This document shows positions 37,389-48,507 of a DNA stretch of 64,000 bases, one piece after another. Within the stretch, counting starts at the first letter, position 1, and each line of letters starts with the position of its first letter. A program made the position numbers and the translations under genes. The notes under the pieces are model-generated. The model was not told the origin of the DNA, made no database searches, and saw only the letters and a program-made list of their open reading frames with translations. Origin of the DNA: Bradysia coprophila (lineage: Eukaryota > Arthropoda > Insecta > Diptera > Sciaridae); NCBI RefSeq assembly GCF_014529535.1, contig NC_050736.1, forward strand, positions 3,658,001 through 3,722,000, read 5' to 3'.

Positions 37389-40300
37389 TTAAACAAGAAA
37401 TGTGCGCAAATGCGGGAACGTTTCCCATGCCATTTGTTCCTTGAACTTCAATGCAGCGTAAATTAAAAACGGCAAATCGGGATACGTTTCGAGAACAACA
37501 CTAGTCTGTTCACAGAACAAATACGGATAGTCCTCCCGCGATGCGACCAAAAATCTCAGCAAATCAATCGGCGAATCGGCTCGAGCTCCTTTCGAAATGG
37601 CAGTGCAGGGAAAGTTCATGAACATTTGCGAAATCCAATAAGTTTTCACATTCTGATGATGCCATATGGTTTCCAAGTAATGGGACAGAGAATACTTTTG
37701 ACGCACTGAATAGTCCAATGACGATTCATAACTTATGGTTGCAATGCAAGCCAACAGAAATTGCCATTTCCGTTCTTTCGGCCAAAAGAAAATGTGTCTG
37801 TCGATTTGAAATTTTTTTTTAAAGTTTTAAACAAATGCTTCGATAAGTTCGCTAAATTTACTTGTGTATTTCGCTAACGGTAGGTCTCTGCACCGGATCG
37901 TGATGAATCATTTGTTGCAGTAATTGCAGTAATTCAATATTAAAGACATTATCGAAAATTTTGATATCTTTCGAATCTTTCGGAACCATTCCGTTGGAGT
38001 AAATAAAAAATGTGAGAAGGCCAAGACTCTGGAAACATTCGTTATTCGTTAGGATAAGATGTCTCCGATTTTTTTGGCGCGAAACACTTATGGGAACGTA
38101 AATGAATCTCTACTCACGTATATATCCGACATGGAATTACAATTTTTTTGCAATGAATCAACTTCATTCGGTCTCCATATCTTATCGGCTTCATTGATTT
38201 GTCTGTCGTTATCGTATAAAAACTGTGAAAATCAAAATAGTAGTTCATTAATCGGCCAGTCATCGGTTCGATAATCGGAGAGACATTACACGTTTAAATC
38301 GATCGATTTTGGGTAACAACAAGATGATTTCGGTCGATAACTCTTAATTATAGGTTGAATACCTGTTCAGTTCACATACGAGTCGTACTTCCTCAACTCA
38401 TTCAATGTGATTGATCTTTAAGCAAAAATTTAAAAAAATGGAACGAGATTGACGTTATTTATAGCTCGACATGTCGTCATTGTATCAATGAGGTAAAGGT
38501 ACAATTTCTTCTGTATTAGAGCATTTTCAGGCTAAATTTTGTCGCGGATCTATATACTAGGACGATTATTCCGCTATTGTTCAAATTACTGCAAATAAAA
38601 GCTGATATCAATACTCTCTCTAGCAAACAAATTACAATTATTAAGGTGGTACAAGTGTCAAATTTGGAGGTTTCAGTGATAAGAGCTACCGCTTAGGATT
38701 GTGTGTTTTGCATGTTTTAACTCATACAACGAAAATAAGTCTTATCCTCACAAAAGAAACCTCAGCCTCCAAATATTTTCTATGTTAATGGTAGAAGCAG
38801 TGCTGTGTGTAAAGACGTTTGTGAATCTTGGCTACGGTTTTTCACACTTTGTTGAGAAGCAGAGTTTCTCGAACTCATACTGCCCCCTAATTCGATTTTC
38901 TCAGATAGTTTATTTTCTAGAGAGTATTGTCGTCAGACTCTTAAAAGTCGTGCGACGAACCATTGCGAAAAAGTGCGCTAAATTGCGATTTCTTTATTAA
39001 TGTTAAATTATCAGGCGATGAATGAATGGAAAGATTCGACTATCCAACGAATGTTTAAAGACGAAAAAGTAATGACAATTGCGGCCGTAGCGCATTTTTT
39101 CGCATTTTTTTTTTCAAATGTTCCAGTCGCGGAAATTTAGAGTGTATATAAAACCATGTACCGAAAGAAAAGTCGTAGTAGGAACGCTTAGGCCATGCCA
39201 TCTGTAAATACCTAAATTTTCCAGATAATAACAGACTCGATAAAATTGTACTACTGTTAGCCGTCTGTTCAATGTTCACCAATTTTTTTTTTTTTTTTTT
39301 GAATGCGTTTAACCAATGTTGTTATTGTGGTTGCTAATACCAAAACCTTATCGAGGTTAAAATTGTGAGTCGCAGTACCCGTATTAACATAGAAATTACA
39401 AACAGCGACACACAACCGACTCTTATAATAATGTCTCAGCCAATCTTACCATTTTCAATGAAGTTAAGAATGATTTAAATAACCAGCCTTAAGAACGACC
39501 CAATTTCACCGACCTTAATCGCAAATCTTCTATTGTATAATAGTCCTTGAAATACTGACAGTCACTTTAATCTAATCAATCATCGTACCCGAGGAAATGA
39601 AGCTATCCACAATTATTCCGTTAATGCATAATAATGTAAGCGAAAGCATCATAAGCTCAGTATAGTGATTATTGTTTGGGGGGCGTTTAGGTAGATTTTC
39701 AGAACTTAAAAGAGTACGTCAATCAATTGTTGTCCCGCTTAAAGCCTGATTATTGTAATACAAATCTTATCGCGGCTTTGGACAAATATTTTATTCACAA
39801 TTTGTGTAGACTAGACAGATTGTGTGACGTTATTTGTATAATCTCCATACTAAATCTAATAGCAGCTCTAAGTTTAAGCCCAGATTTTCATTTGTTATGG
39901 TTTTTTTCCATAAATTATTTGAATACGAAACACAATTTCAGTCGGGTGTAAAGTCAACGACTCAACAATATGAATCACACATTGAACCGTAAGGTGGACG
40001 TTGGCCTAAATCAATCATGTTTTGGAGTATTAAAAATCAGAAATGCGACTCAGACGAAAGACTCTAATTTAAAGATACCCCCATCAATAAACCGGTTTTA
40101 TCCAGGAAAAGGCGTGTTACGTATTAGTTAAGACGGTTAAGACCTTAACTCTCGGATATCTTTGTCAACAGAAAGACATGTAGACTGTAGAGTAGAGCCA
40201 GTCGGTGCTATAAATTTTGGTTCCTGATTGAAATTTGGATTGCAGTCGCAGATCTACAATACGACTTGTAAGCTCAAATTTAATTAATTTCACTTACCGC

Positions 40301-41662
40301 AAATATTCCAAATTCAGCCAGTTTAACCACACCATTTTCGTCTATTAGAACATTCGAGGGTTTCAAATTGCCATGTACAATGATTGGAACATTCAGATGT
40401 AACGCAGTCAATCCTTTAACAATTTGCAGAAAGGTGGATAGCTTTCGTTGCGCATTCCATTCAGTGATGTTGCTTTTCATGTGCTCAATATAATCGCAAA
40501 GATTATATTCACAAATACGGGACGATAAGAACACATAGCCCGCCATGTCTTGAAACAAACGACTCTTGTGCAGATTTTCGCAGGTCAATTCACTGAAGCG
40601 ACTGAGAACCGATTGCAGCTCGTCATATCGACTCGAGCAGAAACCGTTCTCGGTTAATCGTTTCAAAGCGATACCATGATACGTTCTGGACAATCCAAAT
40701 TCTACATCGCCAAAGCTTCCTCTTCCAATAACGAATTCCTTTCGGTAGATTGGAAAAACAACGTACATTCCGTTTGACTCCATGACACCTCTCTGGATGA
40801 GCCGTTGTTTTACAGTTGACCATCGACTTTCTTTCCAAAGTTTCGAAAAGTTGATGTAGCATATTTGATTGTTGTGCAATGGAATAGCAGTGGGCGATGT
40901 TATGCTCAATGAGTCAATGTTGTCCAAGTCTTTGAAACTTTTATCGATCACTTTTAAATTGGAGATACTGGCATTAAATGGAGGAAGTTCCAGGCTGGTA
41001 GGCTTTGATTTATTGTTCATTTGAGGAACGTTTTTGGTGTGAAACAGGAAATCGACGGAACAAATGCTGTTTAGTTGATTGTTAAGCTTTTCGTCATTCA
41101 TATCGTAATTGACAAATATATAAAAATTTGTCAATGAATTCAGGACGTCTGGATTGTTGTTCAATGTGCACAGTGAATTCGAAACAGAATTGGCTTCACA
41201 TTCATTTAATTTGAGATTCAATTCAAAATCCTCTTCGCGCAAACCAAATTCAAATGGAATTGTTTCTTCGGGACAAGAGTTATCCGAACAACTTTCAGTT
41301 GCAGTACTTTCAGGATAATCAGAAATTGGAGTCAGTTGTTTTTCAATTCCTCTCAAAATGCCAAATAACTTTGAATCAACGTCCGGTTGAAAGTCCCAAT
41401 TCAATGTTTCCAATTTGTCTTCAATTCTGCGCCAATGAATTTCCAAACAATTTAAAATATAACTTTCATGTTTCGGCAAAAGTTTACATAATTTCTTTCC
41501 GATACCACACTGTTTTACGCTTGTTTTTACATAGTTAGAGTCTCTGTCTTCTTTCCATTTAGCCTCGTATCCATTAATGATTTTAATTACCAATTTTCTT
41601 AAAAGTTCGATTCTCGTTTCGTTCAAGAAACTGAAACTAGTGGCCTCCTTTTCTTTGTTCAT
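37389..41662 (-). CDS. IRE1/RNase L-like pseudokinase with degenerate KEN nuclease domain
   Basis: Four coding exons on the minus strand: 41662-40298, 38222-38118, 38028-37862, 37797-37389; phases agree and give 681 residues. Residues 1-300 are a cytosolic-looking N-terminus with no signal peptide, membrane helix or ankyrin repeats. The kinase-like domain has a glycine loop (GRGSFG, 313-318) and the VAIK-type Lys334 (IALKRL), but the HRD motif is HGN (430-432) and DFG is EFG (450-452), so catalysis is very unlikely. The C-lobe shows SDIYSLG and HHDPVQRPTVSEIH, then HIFFWPKERKWQF, the junction typical of IRE1 and RNase L, and a KEN-type domain (SPIDLLRFLV; TYPDLPFLIYAALKF). Aligned by eye with human RNase L, the catalytic Arg667 and His672 correspond to Val630 and Asp635 here, so the nuclease also looks dead. 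It may act as a scaffold or dominant partner of IRE1. Intron 1 carries a MITE. Confidence 0.83.
38609..38929. mobile_element. MITE copy, CAATACTCTCTCTAGC family, with insert
   Basis: The left end CAATACTCTCTCTAGCAAAC matches the 6647 element; the right end CTAGAGAGTATTG is its complement. It is 321 bp, longer than the other two members, so it probably holds an insertion. It lies in intron 1 of the pseudokinase-KEN gene. Confidence 0.55.
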
Positions 41663-42069
41663 CGTATTTCTTAGGACAAATTTAGTAAACGATTTCTGTG
41701 GTAAATCTGATTTAAGAGTGATATCGCCAAAACTTGAACCAATTTTGGTGAAAATAAATACAATGGTTCGGCGATCCAGGCAAGCTATAGCTCGTTAGAA
41801 TCGTCTTTCAATTCTAAGAAATATGGATCTTTTAGTTTTTCTGTTAGTTTCCCATTTTCGGAGTGAACTCTTGAAAAGTCATAGCATGTCAAGGGGTGGT
41901 GAAAACAGTTTTTTTGTGATAGCTCAAGATAGACATGTTTCTAAAAGTTGAAAATTTGTAGGAATATAGGCCTTTGGCAGACCTTCATAAAGAGTATAAT
42001 CATCGGTATGGGCCGCCACCCGTTCTAGACTTATGACTCAAAATATGGTCAATGTTTGGTCAGTGCTAC

Positions 42070-42179
42070 TGGCTTGCAACAGAATTTATCCGCGGAACTG
42101 ACTATAGGGTGTTGTAGCTGGACTTACCCTCTTTCATTCCACGTATAAAAAACCCCAGATAAATTCTGTTGCAAGCCAT
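42070..42179. mobile_element. Short MITE with perfect 21-bp inverted ends
   Basis: TGGCTTGCAACAGAATTTATC at 42070-42090 and its exact complement at 42159-42179 enclose about 68 bp. No coding potential. Confidence 0.8.
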
Positions 42180-42704
42180 AAAGTTAGTTGAAGTAAAATG
42201 TCGCTCCAGGAGACCCATATTTTTCAGTGTTTTCAACTTGTTTTTGGTCTTCAAACAGGCTGGAGCGATGGGAATGAAATAAACTAAATCAAAATTACAT
42301 GTTCAGCTCGAAATTGTCCTGAACCGCGCGATCATTGGTCTTGAAAATGTTGCTTTCCTCCTTCTTCGTAGAAGGTGTGGAAAACCTCATTTCTTTTCCT
42401 TCACAAAATGAACAGAAACTCAATTGCTTGCTACGAATATAGGTTTATTGTAAAGCAGAGATGCGCAGCGACTCTTAAGTCATTGTCGAATCAACCGTTC
42501 AGAAGAAATCTGTATTTCTAACCGGATGAGACTCTAAAAGTAATTCTTGCAGTTGCGATCAGCGTTAGACTCTGCGTTCATAGACCAAATTATTATATGT
42601 CTTGGCATATTAAATTTCTGAATTTTGCATTACCTGCGTTCAATGCAATGGAAAAATTTAGATGAATATAATGTCTCGTCAGTGCAGCGTGAATATTAGT
42701 AGAT

Positions 42705-42888
42705 TATTCACCTCTGTCCACATGTTTATTTAGACACTTGGGGAGTTATTGCATGAGCCGAAGGCGAATGGTATAACCCCAAGTGTCTAAATAAACATTT
42801 GGACAGAGGTGAATACGCTATTTTATCTACCGACGGCGAAATAATAGCACTTTTTCACTGCTATTATTTCACCTAGGTAGATAAAATC
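42705..42888. repeat. Double hairpin element
   Basis: First hairpin 42705-42815: TATTCACCTCTGTCC ... TTTAGACACTTGGGG paired with its complement around GAGCCGAAGGCGAAT. Second hairpin 42820-42888: ATTTTATCTACC ... GAAATAATAGCA paired with its complement. The motif AAATAAACATTTGGAC is shared with 21007-21025. Confidence 0.8.
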
Positions 42889-43311
42889 TCTTTACCCTTG
42901 GTAAACAAATAACCATTGAAGAGCAAGCTTAATGTGTTTAATACAATGTGTAATAGAACTTTTCACAAGTTTTTAATAGACGCAAAACATCATGCCCGCA
43001 CGTTAGTAAGGGGGCGTGATGCAAGTCTACTACCAAAAATGTTTTAAAAAAATGTGGCGACGGCGAAGCATTTTTACAGCAACTATTTGATTTCCCCTCC
43101 TAAACTTCATTTTGGGATGACATATGATTCCTCTGGCACTATCTAACTTCCATCGGATTTTTCAATTGATTTGGGTTATTTTCGATATAAAAGTGAGGTG
43201 TTCCAAGATTGGTTTCTAGATTTTGAGATTCAGACTGATTTCTCTTGAATTTTTTAATTTCCATAAGGTTTTTTGATGTTGTCTAAATGACACACTTACA
43301 AAAGTGGTGAT

Positions 43312-43416
43312 ATCAGTCAAAAAATCCTTAAAGGGTAAAGTGACGCAAGTCCCTTATCTTGCTTACATAATAACTGATATCGCTGACGGTGACCCTTTAA
43401 GGGTGTTTTGACTGAT
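43312..43416. repeat. Inverted repeat family A (CTTTAAGGG), copy 1
   Basis: ATCAGTCAAAAAATCCTTAA then AGGGT pairs with ACCCTTTAAGGGTGTTTTGA then CTGAT. A related copy in the opposite orientation lies at 51167-51254, sharing the central segment AAGATAAGGGACTTGCGTCA in similar form. Confidence 0.7.
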
Positions 43417-44192
43417 TGTTGTAAGCATAAAATTGCCAGACTATTTTACAAACTTATTTGAAAAAAAAAAAATATCCAAAATGTAGCTAAAATCGAAATA
43501 TCAAAACAGGGACGGTAAAAATTGCAGTTTTCCAAGTGAACATCTTTCAATTTTATATTTTAAGCTAAAAGGCAACTTGTAAGAGCCTAGAAGTTTGTTG
43601 ATAATACATTTGGCCTCCGTAAAATATTTGGCGGCTGTTCGTTCCAGGTAACGTTAATTTTATCAATTAGTTTTATAAAAAGATAGGTGCATTTTAGAGT
43701 ACAACAATTCTTTTACCTAGAACAATAATTTACGTTGATTAAAAGCAACTTGTAACTTGATTGGTTACATGTCCCCTTGAACACTATCATTATAAAAACT
43801 TCATTTCAGCAGTACGACAAGTACAAAGACATCATTTTTAATCTACTGACAAAAAATAATTGTAACTACAGTTTATGTCTATGGATATTATAGGAGTATA
43901 AAGAAGGTACGTGTCGAATCGGCTATTTTATCGTTTTGTCTTATACACACACTAAATTTTGAAAGCCGACACATTTTCTGTGTTTTACTTGAGTTTCTGA
44001 TTTCTCCATATAAAAACACATGCAAAATTGTTGTATACTTTATTAATAGCTCTAGACCTCATTAGTTGGCGGCAGCACATGACACATACGTATACGTATT
44101 CAGAAGGGTTGTGTTTTCTTTAATCATTAGGTTTTTAAAATTTGTCAATAATTTTACACAGAGTCTAATTTAGACCTTTTCATTGGCTCTGT

Positions 44193-44328
44193 CAATACCC
44201 TCTCTAGCTAACAAACCTCGTTTTGACGCTGTTATTCCTTTGTTTGTAGAATCATATACTGTTGACGTTGTATTTTGGAATGAATGTAAACCTTAATAAA
44301 TGTAGTTAGCTTGCTAGAGAGGGTATTG
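44193..44328. mobile_element. MITE copy, CAATACCCTCTCTAGC family
   Basis: A 136-bp element with CAATACCCTCTCTAGCTAAC at the left and GCTAGAGAGGGTATTG at the right. It is the shortest of three members and lies about 240 bp before the start of the ankyrin-SOCS gene, in its presumed promoter region. Confidence 0.8.
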
Positions 44329-44566
44329 CTTGTGTCTTAATTGCAAACATTACGTTATCTTTCGCGTAAGAAACGAAGATTGTCGAAGAACTACGGATTT
44401 TTCCGAAAGTTCTTAGTCACCTCGGCATTGATTGACAAATCACATAACAAATGGCCCATTGAAACCAGTTAGATCGCATCAATCGTGGCTATAGTTTTAT
44501 GGAAAAACCTTTTCTTTTCTCGTTAACATTCCATTTTCTTTTTTAACAAAAATTTAAGACACAAAA

Positions 44567-46120
44567 ATGAATGCATTTATCAAGGCATGCAGTGATGGTG
44601 ATTTTGATGAAGTTATGTTGATCTTGAAGAGACATAAAATTAGTGCTCCGTGGCTTCTACGTGTAACTGATGCAAACCGTGGTTGGACTTGCTTACAATG
44701 GGCAGCGTGGCATAACAACATAAAGTGTTTGAAATTTTTGCTGAAATATAAAAACGTAAGCGTTGATGTTAGAGACAGCTCTGGACAAACGGCTCTGCAT
44801 CTATCACTGCAGTCACGAGGAGACCTTATGGAACGAGACGAACGGGGACGTATTGTCTACCCGCTTGAACCGACTTTCGAAATAATCAAATTGTTGCTGC
44901 AAATTAATAACAACTTTTTTGTCGGTTGTTATAAAACACAATGTGCGAGAAATATTGCTTCATCTTTAATGTGCCATCAGCTTGAAGTTATAAAATTGTT
45001 AATAAACTGCGAGTCGTTCGTAAACTTCTGCAAACATATTTTATGGCACACAGCCGCATTGTACCAGCGAGTAGATTGCATGCGTTACCTACTTTGTAGA
45101 CCTGAATATGATCTGAAAGTACGAGATAATTTTGGGTTTCAACCGTACTTTATATTCTTTCAAAGAATTGTTAGAGACACTGTGGTACCACCACAAGAAG
45201 ATATTGAATTTCTCTTTGAACTGCTGTTAAAAACGGTTGAATCACAGGCCGACTCAGTTGAACTGTATTTTATGTTAATCGATTGTTTCCGATTTAGAGG
45301 CCACAGATTCCATAACAAAGCTCACGAAATTTTTACAGAAGTAGTGAAAATAATATTACAGCATAATCACCCGAAAAAACAACTTGTGGAAAAAATATTG
45401 TGCGCAAAACTGAACAGCGATTACAGCCTTGTAATATTGATTTTATACGACGGTATCAAAAATTACTTTGAAACTTGTAAATTAGCCGCTACTGTTAGGG
45501 AATCATACTTGGGGTATCTGGAATATGCAAAGGATGGTTTCTTCCTAGAATTGTTCACGCTATACTCGCTGAATCAACCGCTTTTCAAAGAATACATCAC
45601 TGATGCAGTCGAAACGAAGTGGACTTTCGATAAATTGGAACTGTGTTCGCTGGCACCCGTCATTCCCAGCTATTTGATCACTGAACTGACAATGCAACAT
45701 TTATTCAACTTCACAAAAACATTGATTTTTAATAGATTTGATTTCGTATTAACTTCAACCCCTCCGCCAACTCGTAATATGAATATTATTTTCGACTATT
45801 TATTGAATATTTTTGTGCCGCTATGGAAATGTGTGAATGTTCCAATCGAGTTAATGGCATTACTTCGATTCGTGAAACCTGATTGTCATTATAATTTTAA
45901 TGAAACTGGAAACTGTATTAGCGATTACCAAAAGCTGTTGGAGAGAGATGCCAATCAATTTGAAGTAGTTTCACTGAAGAATCTATCTCGAATGTCTCTC
46001 AGAAAGCACCTGTTCGATAATTTGAGTCACTATGATGCTCTGTCAACGATGTATTCTTTAAATGTACCACCGTTAATTAAACGGTTCATATGCTACAACC
46101 ACGCAAACTTAAAATTTTAA
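44567..46120 (+). CDS. Ankyrin-repeat and SOCS-box protein (ASB-like)
   Basis: Single-exon ORF of 517 residues. The N-terminus carries ankyrin units: NAFIKACSDGDFDEVMLILK (residues 2-21), WTCLQWAAWHNNIKCLKFLL (about 40-59), and SGQTALHLSLQ. More divergent helical pairs follow to about residue 190, then a long helical middle of unknown fold. The last 51 residues form a SOCS box: LKNLSRMSLRKHLFDNL then LNVPPLIKRFICY, matching the BC-box and a Cul5-box-like Pro segment. Such proteins are substrate receptors of Elongin B/C-Cullin ubiquitin ligases, with ankyrins binding the target; the target here is unknown. AATAAA at 46194 follows the stop by about 75 bases. It is divergent to the pseudokinase-KEN gene 2.9 kb away. 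The ATG is the first in frame and follows an A-rich leader. Confidence 0.87.
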   Translation: MNAFIKACSDGDFDEVMLILKRHKISAPWLLRVTDANRGWTCLQWAAWHNNIKCLKFLLKYKNVSVDVRDSSGQTALHLSLQSRGDLMERDERGRIVYPLEPTFEIIKLLLQINNNFFVGCYKTQCARNIASSLMCHQLEVIKLLINCESFVNFCKHILWHTAALYQRVDCMRYLLCRPEYDLKVRDNFGFQPYFIFFQRIVRDTVVPPQEDIEFLFELLLKTVESQADSVELYFMLIDCFRFRGHRFHNKAHEIFTEVVKIILQHNHPKKQLVEKILCAKLNSDYSLVILILYDGIKNYFETCKLAATVRESYLGYLEYAKDGFFLELFTLYSLNQPLFKEYITDAVETKWTFDKLELCSLAPVIPSYLITELTMQHLFNFTKTLIFNRFDFVLTSTPPPTRNMNIIFDYLLNIFVPLWKCVNVPIELMALLRFVKPDCHYNFNETGNCISDYQKLLERDANQFEVVSLKNLSRMSLRKHLFDNLSHYDALSTMYSLNVPPLIKRFICYNHANLKF

Positions 46121-46644
46121 AAAAATGTCAGTGTTTGCATCGTTTGCATGCTTTTAATTGTATTATAATTGTATTTTAATTGCATTGCAATATAATAAAA
46201 TCAGTAAATCGATTACCGTTAGGTTCTTGATACGATATCTTTTATTTGGTACACCTATAAAAAAAATATTTCGGTATGGTAACTGTGCAGTTCTTTTTAC
46301 AACACAGCTGAACATTAGTTTTCAGCATATCTGTATATTGTACGTAATTGCTGAATGTTGAACGTAATGAAAGTACTATGCACAGCTAAGATGAACTACT
46401 GTTCTGTTACGTTAACAAATGTACTGCTACGTTAACAAATGTACTTGTCCCGAATTTGTACAGCAGCGCAGTACATGATTTGTGACAGATTCAAAATACC
46501 ATGCAGATGTACAACGTACAATATAGCTGAATGAATGCCAGCTTGAATGTAGAAGTCGTGAACCATAATATTAAGATATACTGAGAGACTAAACACAATA
46601 TGCAATTTTGAGACAATTCAAGAACTATACGTAATTCAACTGAT

Positions 46645-47781
46645 CAATTTGATTGATTCAACTAATTCAACTTGGGATAAAAGTGAATCATGAAAAATAT
46701 TCAGTTGTGAAGCTCATTCCAATTCTTCTGCTTGGTGACAACTTAGGATTGAACACGATGATGGGCTTCGTGCAATGTTTTGTAGCCAATTTCTATTGCC
46801 GAATATGCAGAATGAACAAGTGTGAAATGGGAAAAGCTGTTTTGTCGTTTTGTGCGAACTCTTACATGCCTTCATTTATCGACACAAATACTTCACATTG
46901 GCCCAATTCAATAGACGGTTAAAACAGCACAAATTCGGACCAATCAACAAAAATACAAACATTGCACCGGTTACCGAGGAAAGAATTGCACAACGGAAGT
47001 TGAATACTTCCGCTTCTGAAATGTTGGTGCTTTTTACAAGTTTCAGTTTCATGCTTCAGAATGGAGTGTTTACTTAATAATGCGAGAAATCATAAGCATT
47101 GTGTTGCAAAAAAAAGTTCACAAAAACACTCATTGCTTGTTGAGAGACCTTGTTGCTGAACACCATACATTGTTCCAAAAAGTTTTCAACAAGGAGTTGA
47201 CCCCAAAACTTCACTTTATGGTTCACTATTTGAATATAATGAGGCAGATCGGACCCATAAGTGGCATATCTTCAATGAGATTTGAGTCGTTTCATCGAAT
47301 CTTCAAAAACATAATTAAAAGCCTGTTACAGTCATGTTTCTTCAAAATAAAAATGAGATACGCCAGCATTTTTTTAAAATTTCAATCTATGGCCACATCA
47401 ACGGTGACTGGTAAAAAAATAAAGGTAGCTTCTGCAGAATTGCTTAAAACATTTGAGTACGACTTTCCGCCGAACGAATTTGTATTCACCACCAATTACG
47501 TTGAAACAAGTTTTATTAAAGTAAAAGTTGGTTACGTTTGCCGTATCCAGAATGAAGCTGACGAAAGTCCAGTTTTCGGGTTGATTAATAAAATAATTGT
47601 AAATGAATATAAATTCTATTTTGGATATCAACAACTTAATTCAATTGGCTTTCTCAAGCCCTATAATGCCTATAAAGTTGTTCTTGACGATGTATTTCTT
47701 ATTGAGCATGCAAACTTTAATCGAAAATTTTCATACATTTTTGAAGGTGTTAAAAATTTACAATTAGTAACATGGAATTGA
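46645..47781 (+). pseudogene. Broken transposase-like gene (CACTA/tnp2-type)
   Basis: Three overlapping frames each keep part of one protein. Frame 1 (about 46653-46845) has LLGDNLGLNTMMGFVQCFVA then NFYCRICRMNK; frame 2 (about 46850-47075) has KYFTLAQFNRRLKQHKFG and LNTSASEMLVL; frame 3 (47080-47781) has LTPKLHFMVHYLNIMRQIG and MRFESFHRIFKN. This order matches the C-terminal half of a transposase-derived protein common in invertebrate genomes and related to tnp2/CACTA-type transposases. At least one frameshift (near 46845) and a stop near 47077 break it, and the N-terminal half is absent. The last segment alone remains open for 233 codons, so low-level decay is recent or the fragment has been retained. 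Confidence 0.7.
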
Positions 47782-48022
47782 ATAAAGTATTTGTAACGTT
47801 TCATTTATTGATTATTTTTTCTTGAAAGACTTCTTTCTTGATCCTCCAATAACATTTGGAAATTACAATACTACACCTCAGTATAAGAATATGAGAACTT
47901 TTGAAGTTTAATTTCACAATACTGTTCATCTGAACATTAATGTTCAGCAAAACAGTACAACAGAAACGTACGACGTAATAAGATCTCCTTCACATAATAT
48001 CTTCTAAAACGCAAGTACTGAG

Positions 48023-48089
48023 TTAGCACATAGGTAAGTTGGTGGATTGGAACGTCGGAGGTCGTGAGTTCAAATCGCGGTCGGCCCAT
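48023..48089 (+). pseudogene. tRNA-like sequence (pseudo-tRNA or SINE head)
   Basis: An A-box-like segment TTAGCACATAGGTAAGTTGG (48023-48042) is followed by a B box GTTCAAATC (48068-48076) that fits GWTCRANNC exactly, within GGTCGTGAGTTCAAATCGCG, and by a T-rich run at 48090-48110 that could end pol III transcription. The anticodon arm is about five bases short and the acceptor stem does not close, so it is not a working tRNA. It lies within the span of the decayed transposon. Confidence 0.5.
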
Positions 48090-48339
48090 TTTTTTATTTT
48101 TTTTATTTTAGTTAACGTAAATAAACGTACTAAATAGAATAACCATGAAAATGTGTGAATTTTTAATAATATTTTCTGTACAACTTTTATTTTTCGATTA
48201 GACAACCAATGTTCGCCAAACTGTACATTGATACAGCTGTACTGTAAATATTACTGCTACGTTAACATAATGTACTTGTCCCGATTTTGTACAGTACATT
48301 CGTAAAACGACTACAGCTGAGCTGGACAAAATTTTTATA

Positions 48340-48430
48340 GGTGTACGTATATAAGAAGACACTAGATGAGCTTATTGTTTTATTTTGTCGTTGATGTCGA
48401 CAACAGATGATTAGCCGTTCCTGAAAGATC
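48340..48430. repeat. Dispersed repeat copy
   Basis: ACGTATATAAGAAGACACTA, then AGCTTATTG, then GTCGTTGATGTCGACAACAG and ATGATTAGCCGTT: same order as at 34341. Confidence 0.55.
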
Positions 48431-48507
48431 GATAGCAGTGTCAATTGTTAAGGACTTTGTCACATACCTTTGTAACAAATAGGTAAATAGTTTTTTAATT
48501 GTAACAA

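Larger units (their letters stand above)
41663..44566. other. Intergenic region between divergent genes, rich in hairpin elements
   Basis: Separates the minus-strand pseudokinase-KEN gene from the plus-strand ankyrin-SOCS gene, so both promoters should lie here. Most of it is small inverted-repeat DNA: 42070-42179, 42705-42888, 43312-43416 and 44193-44328. No ORF of note. Confidence 0.6.
46423..48296 (+). mobile_element. Decayed DNA transposon with direct terminal motifs
   Basis: A 43-base segment beginning ACTGCTACGTTAACA and ending CCCGAATTTTGTACAG-like sequence occurs at 46423-46465 and again in the same orientation at 48252-48296, flanking the broken transposase. Further shared subterminal motifs (CTGAACATTA, TTCAGC, GTACAACGTAC) lie inside at 46305-46530 and 47925-47980. 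The true ends could not be fixed. Confidence 0.5.

Noticed and set aside
39282..39300. T-run as a retrotransposon tail
   Set aside because: An isolated homopolymer with no adjacent element or target duplication.
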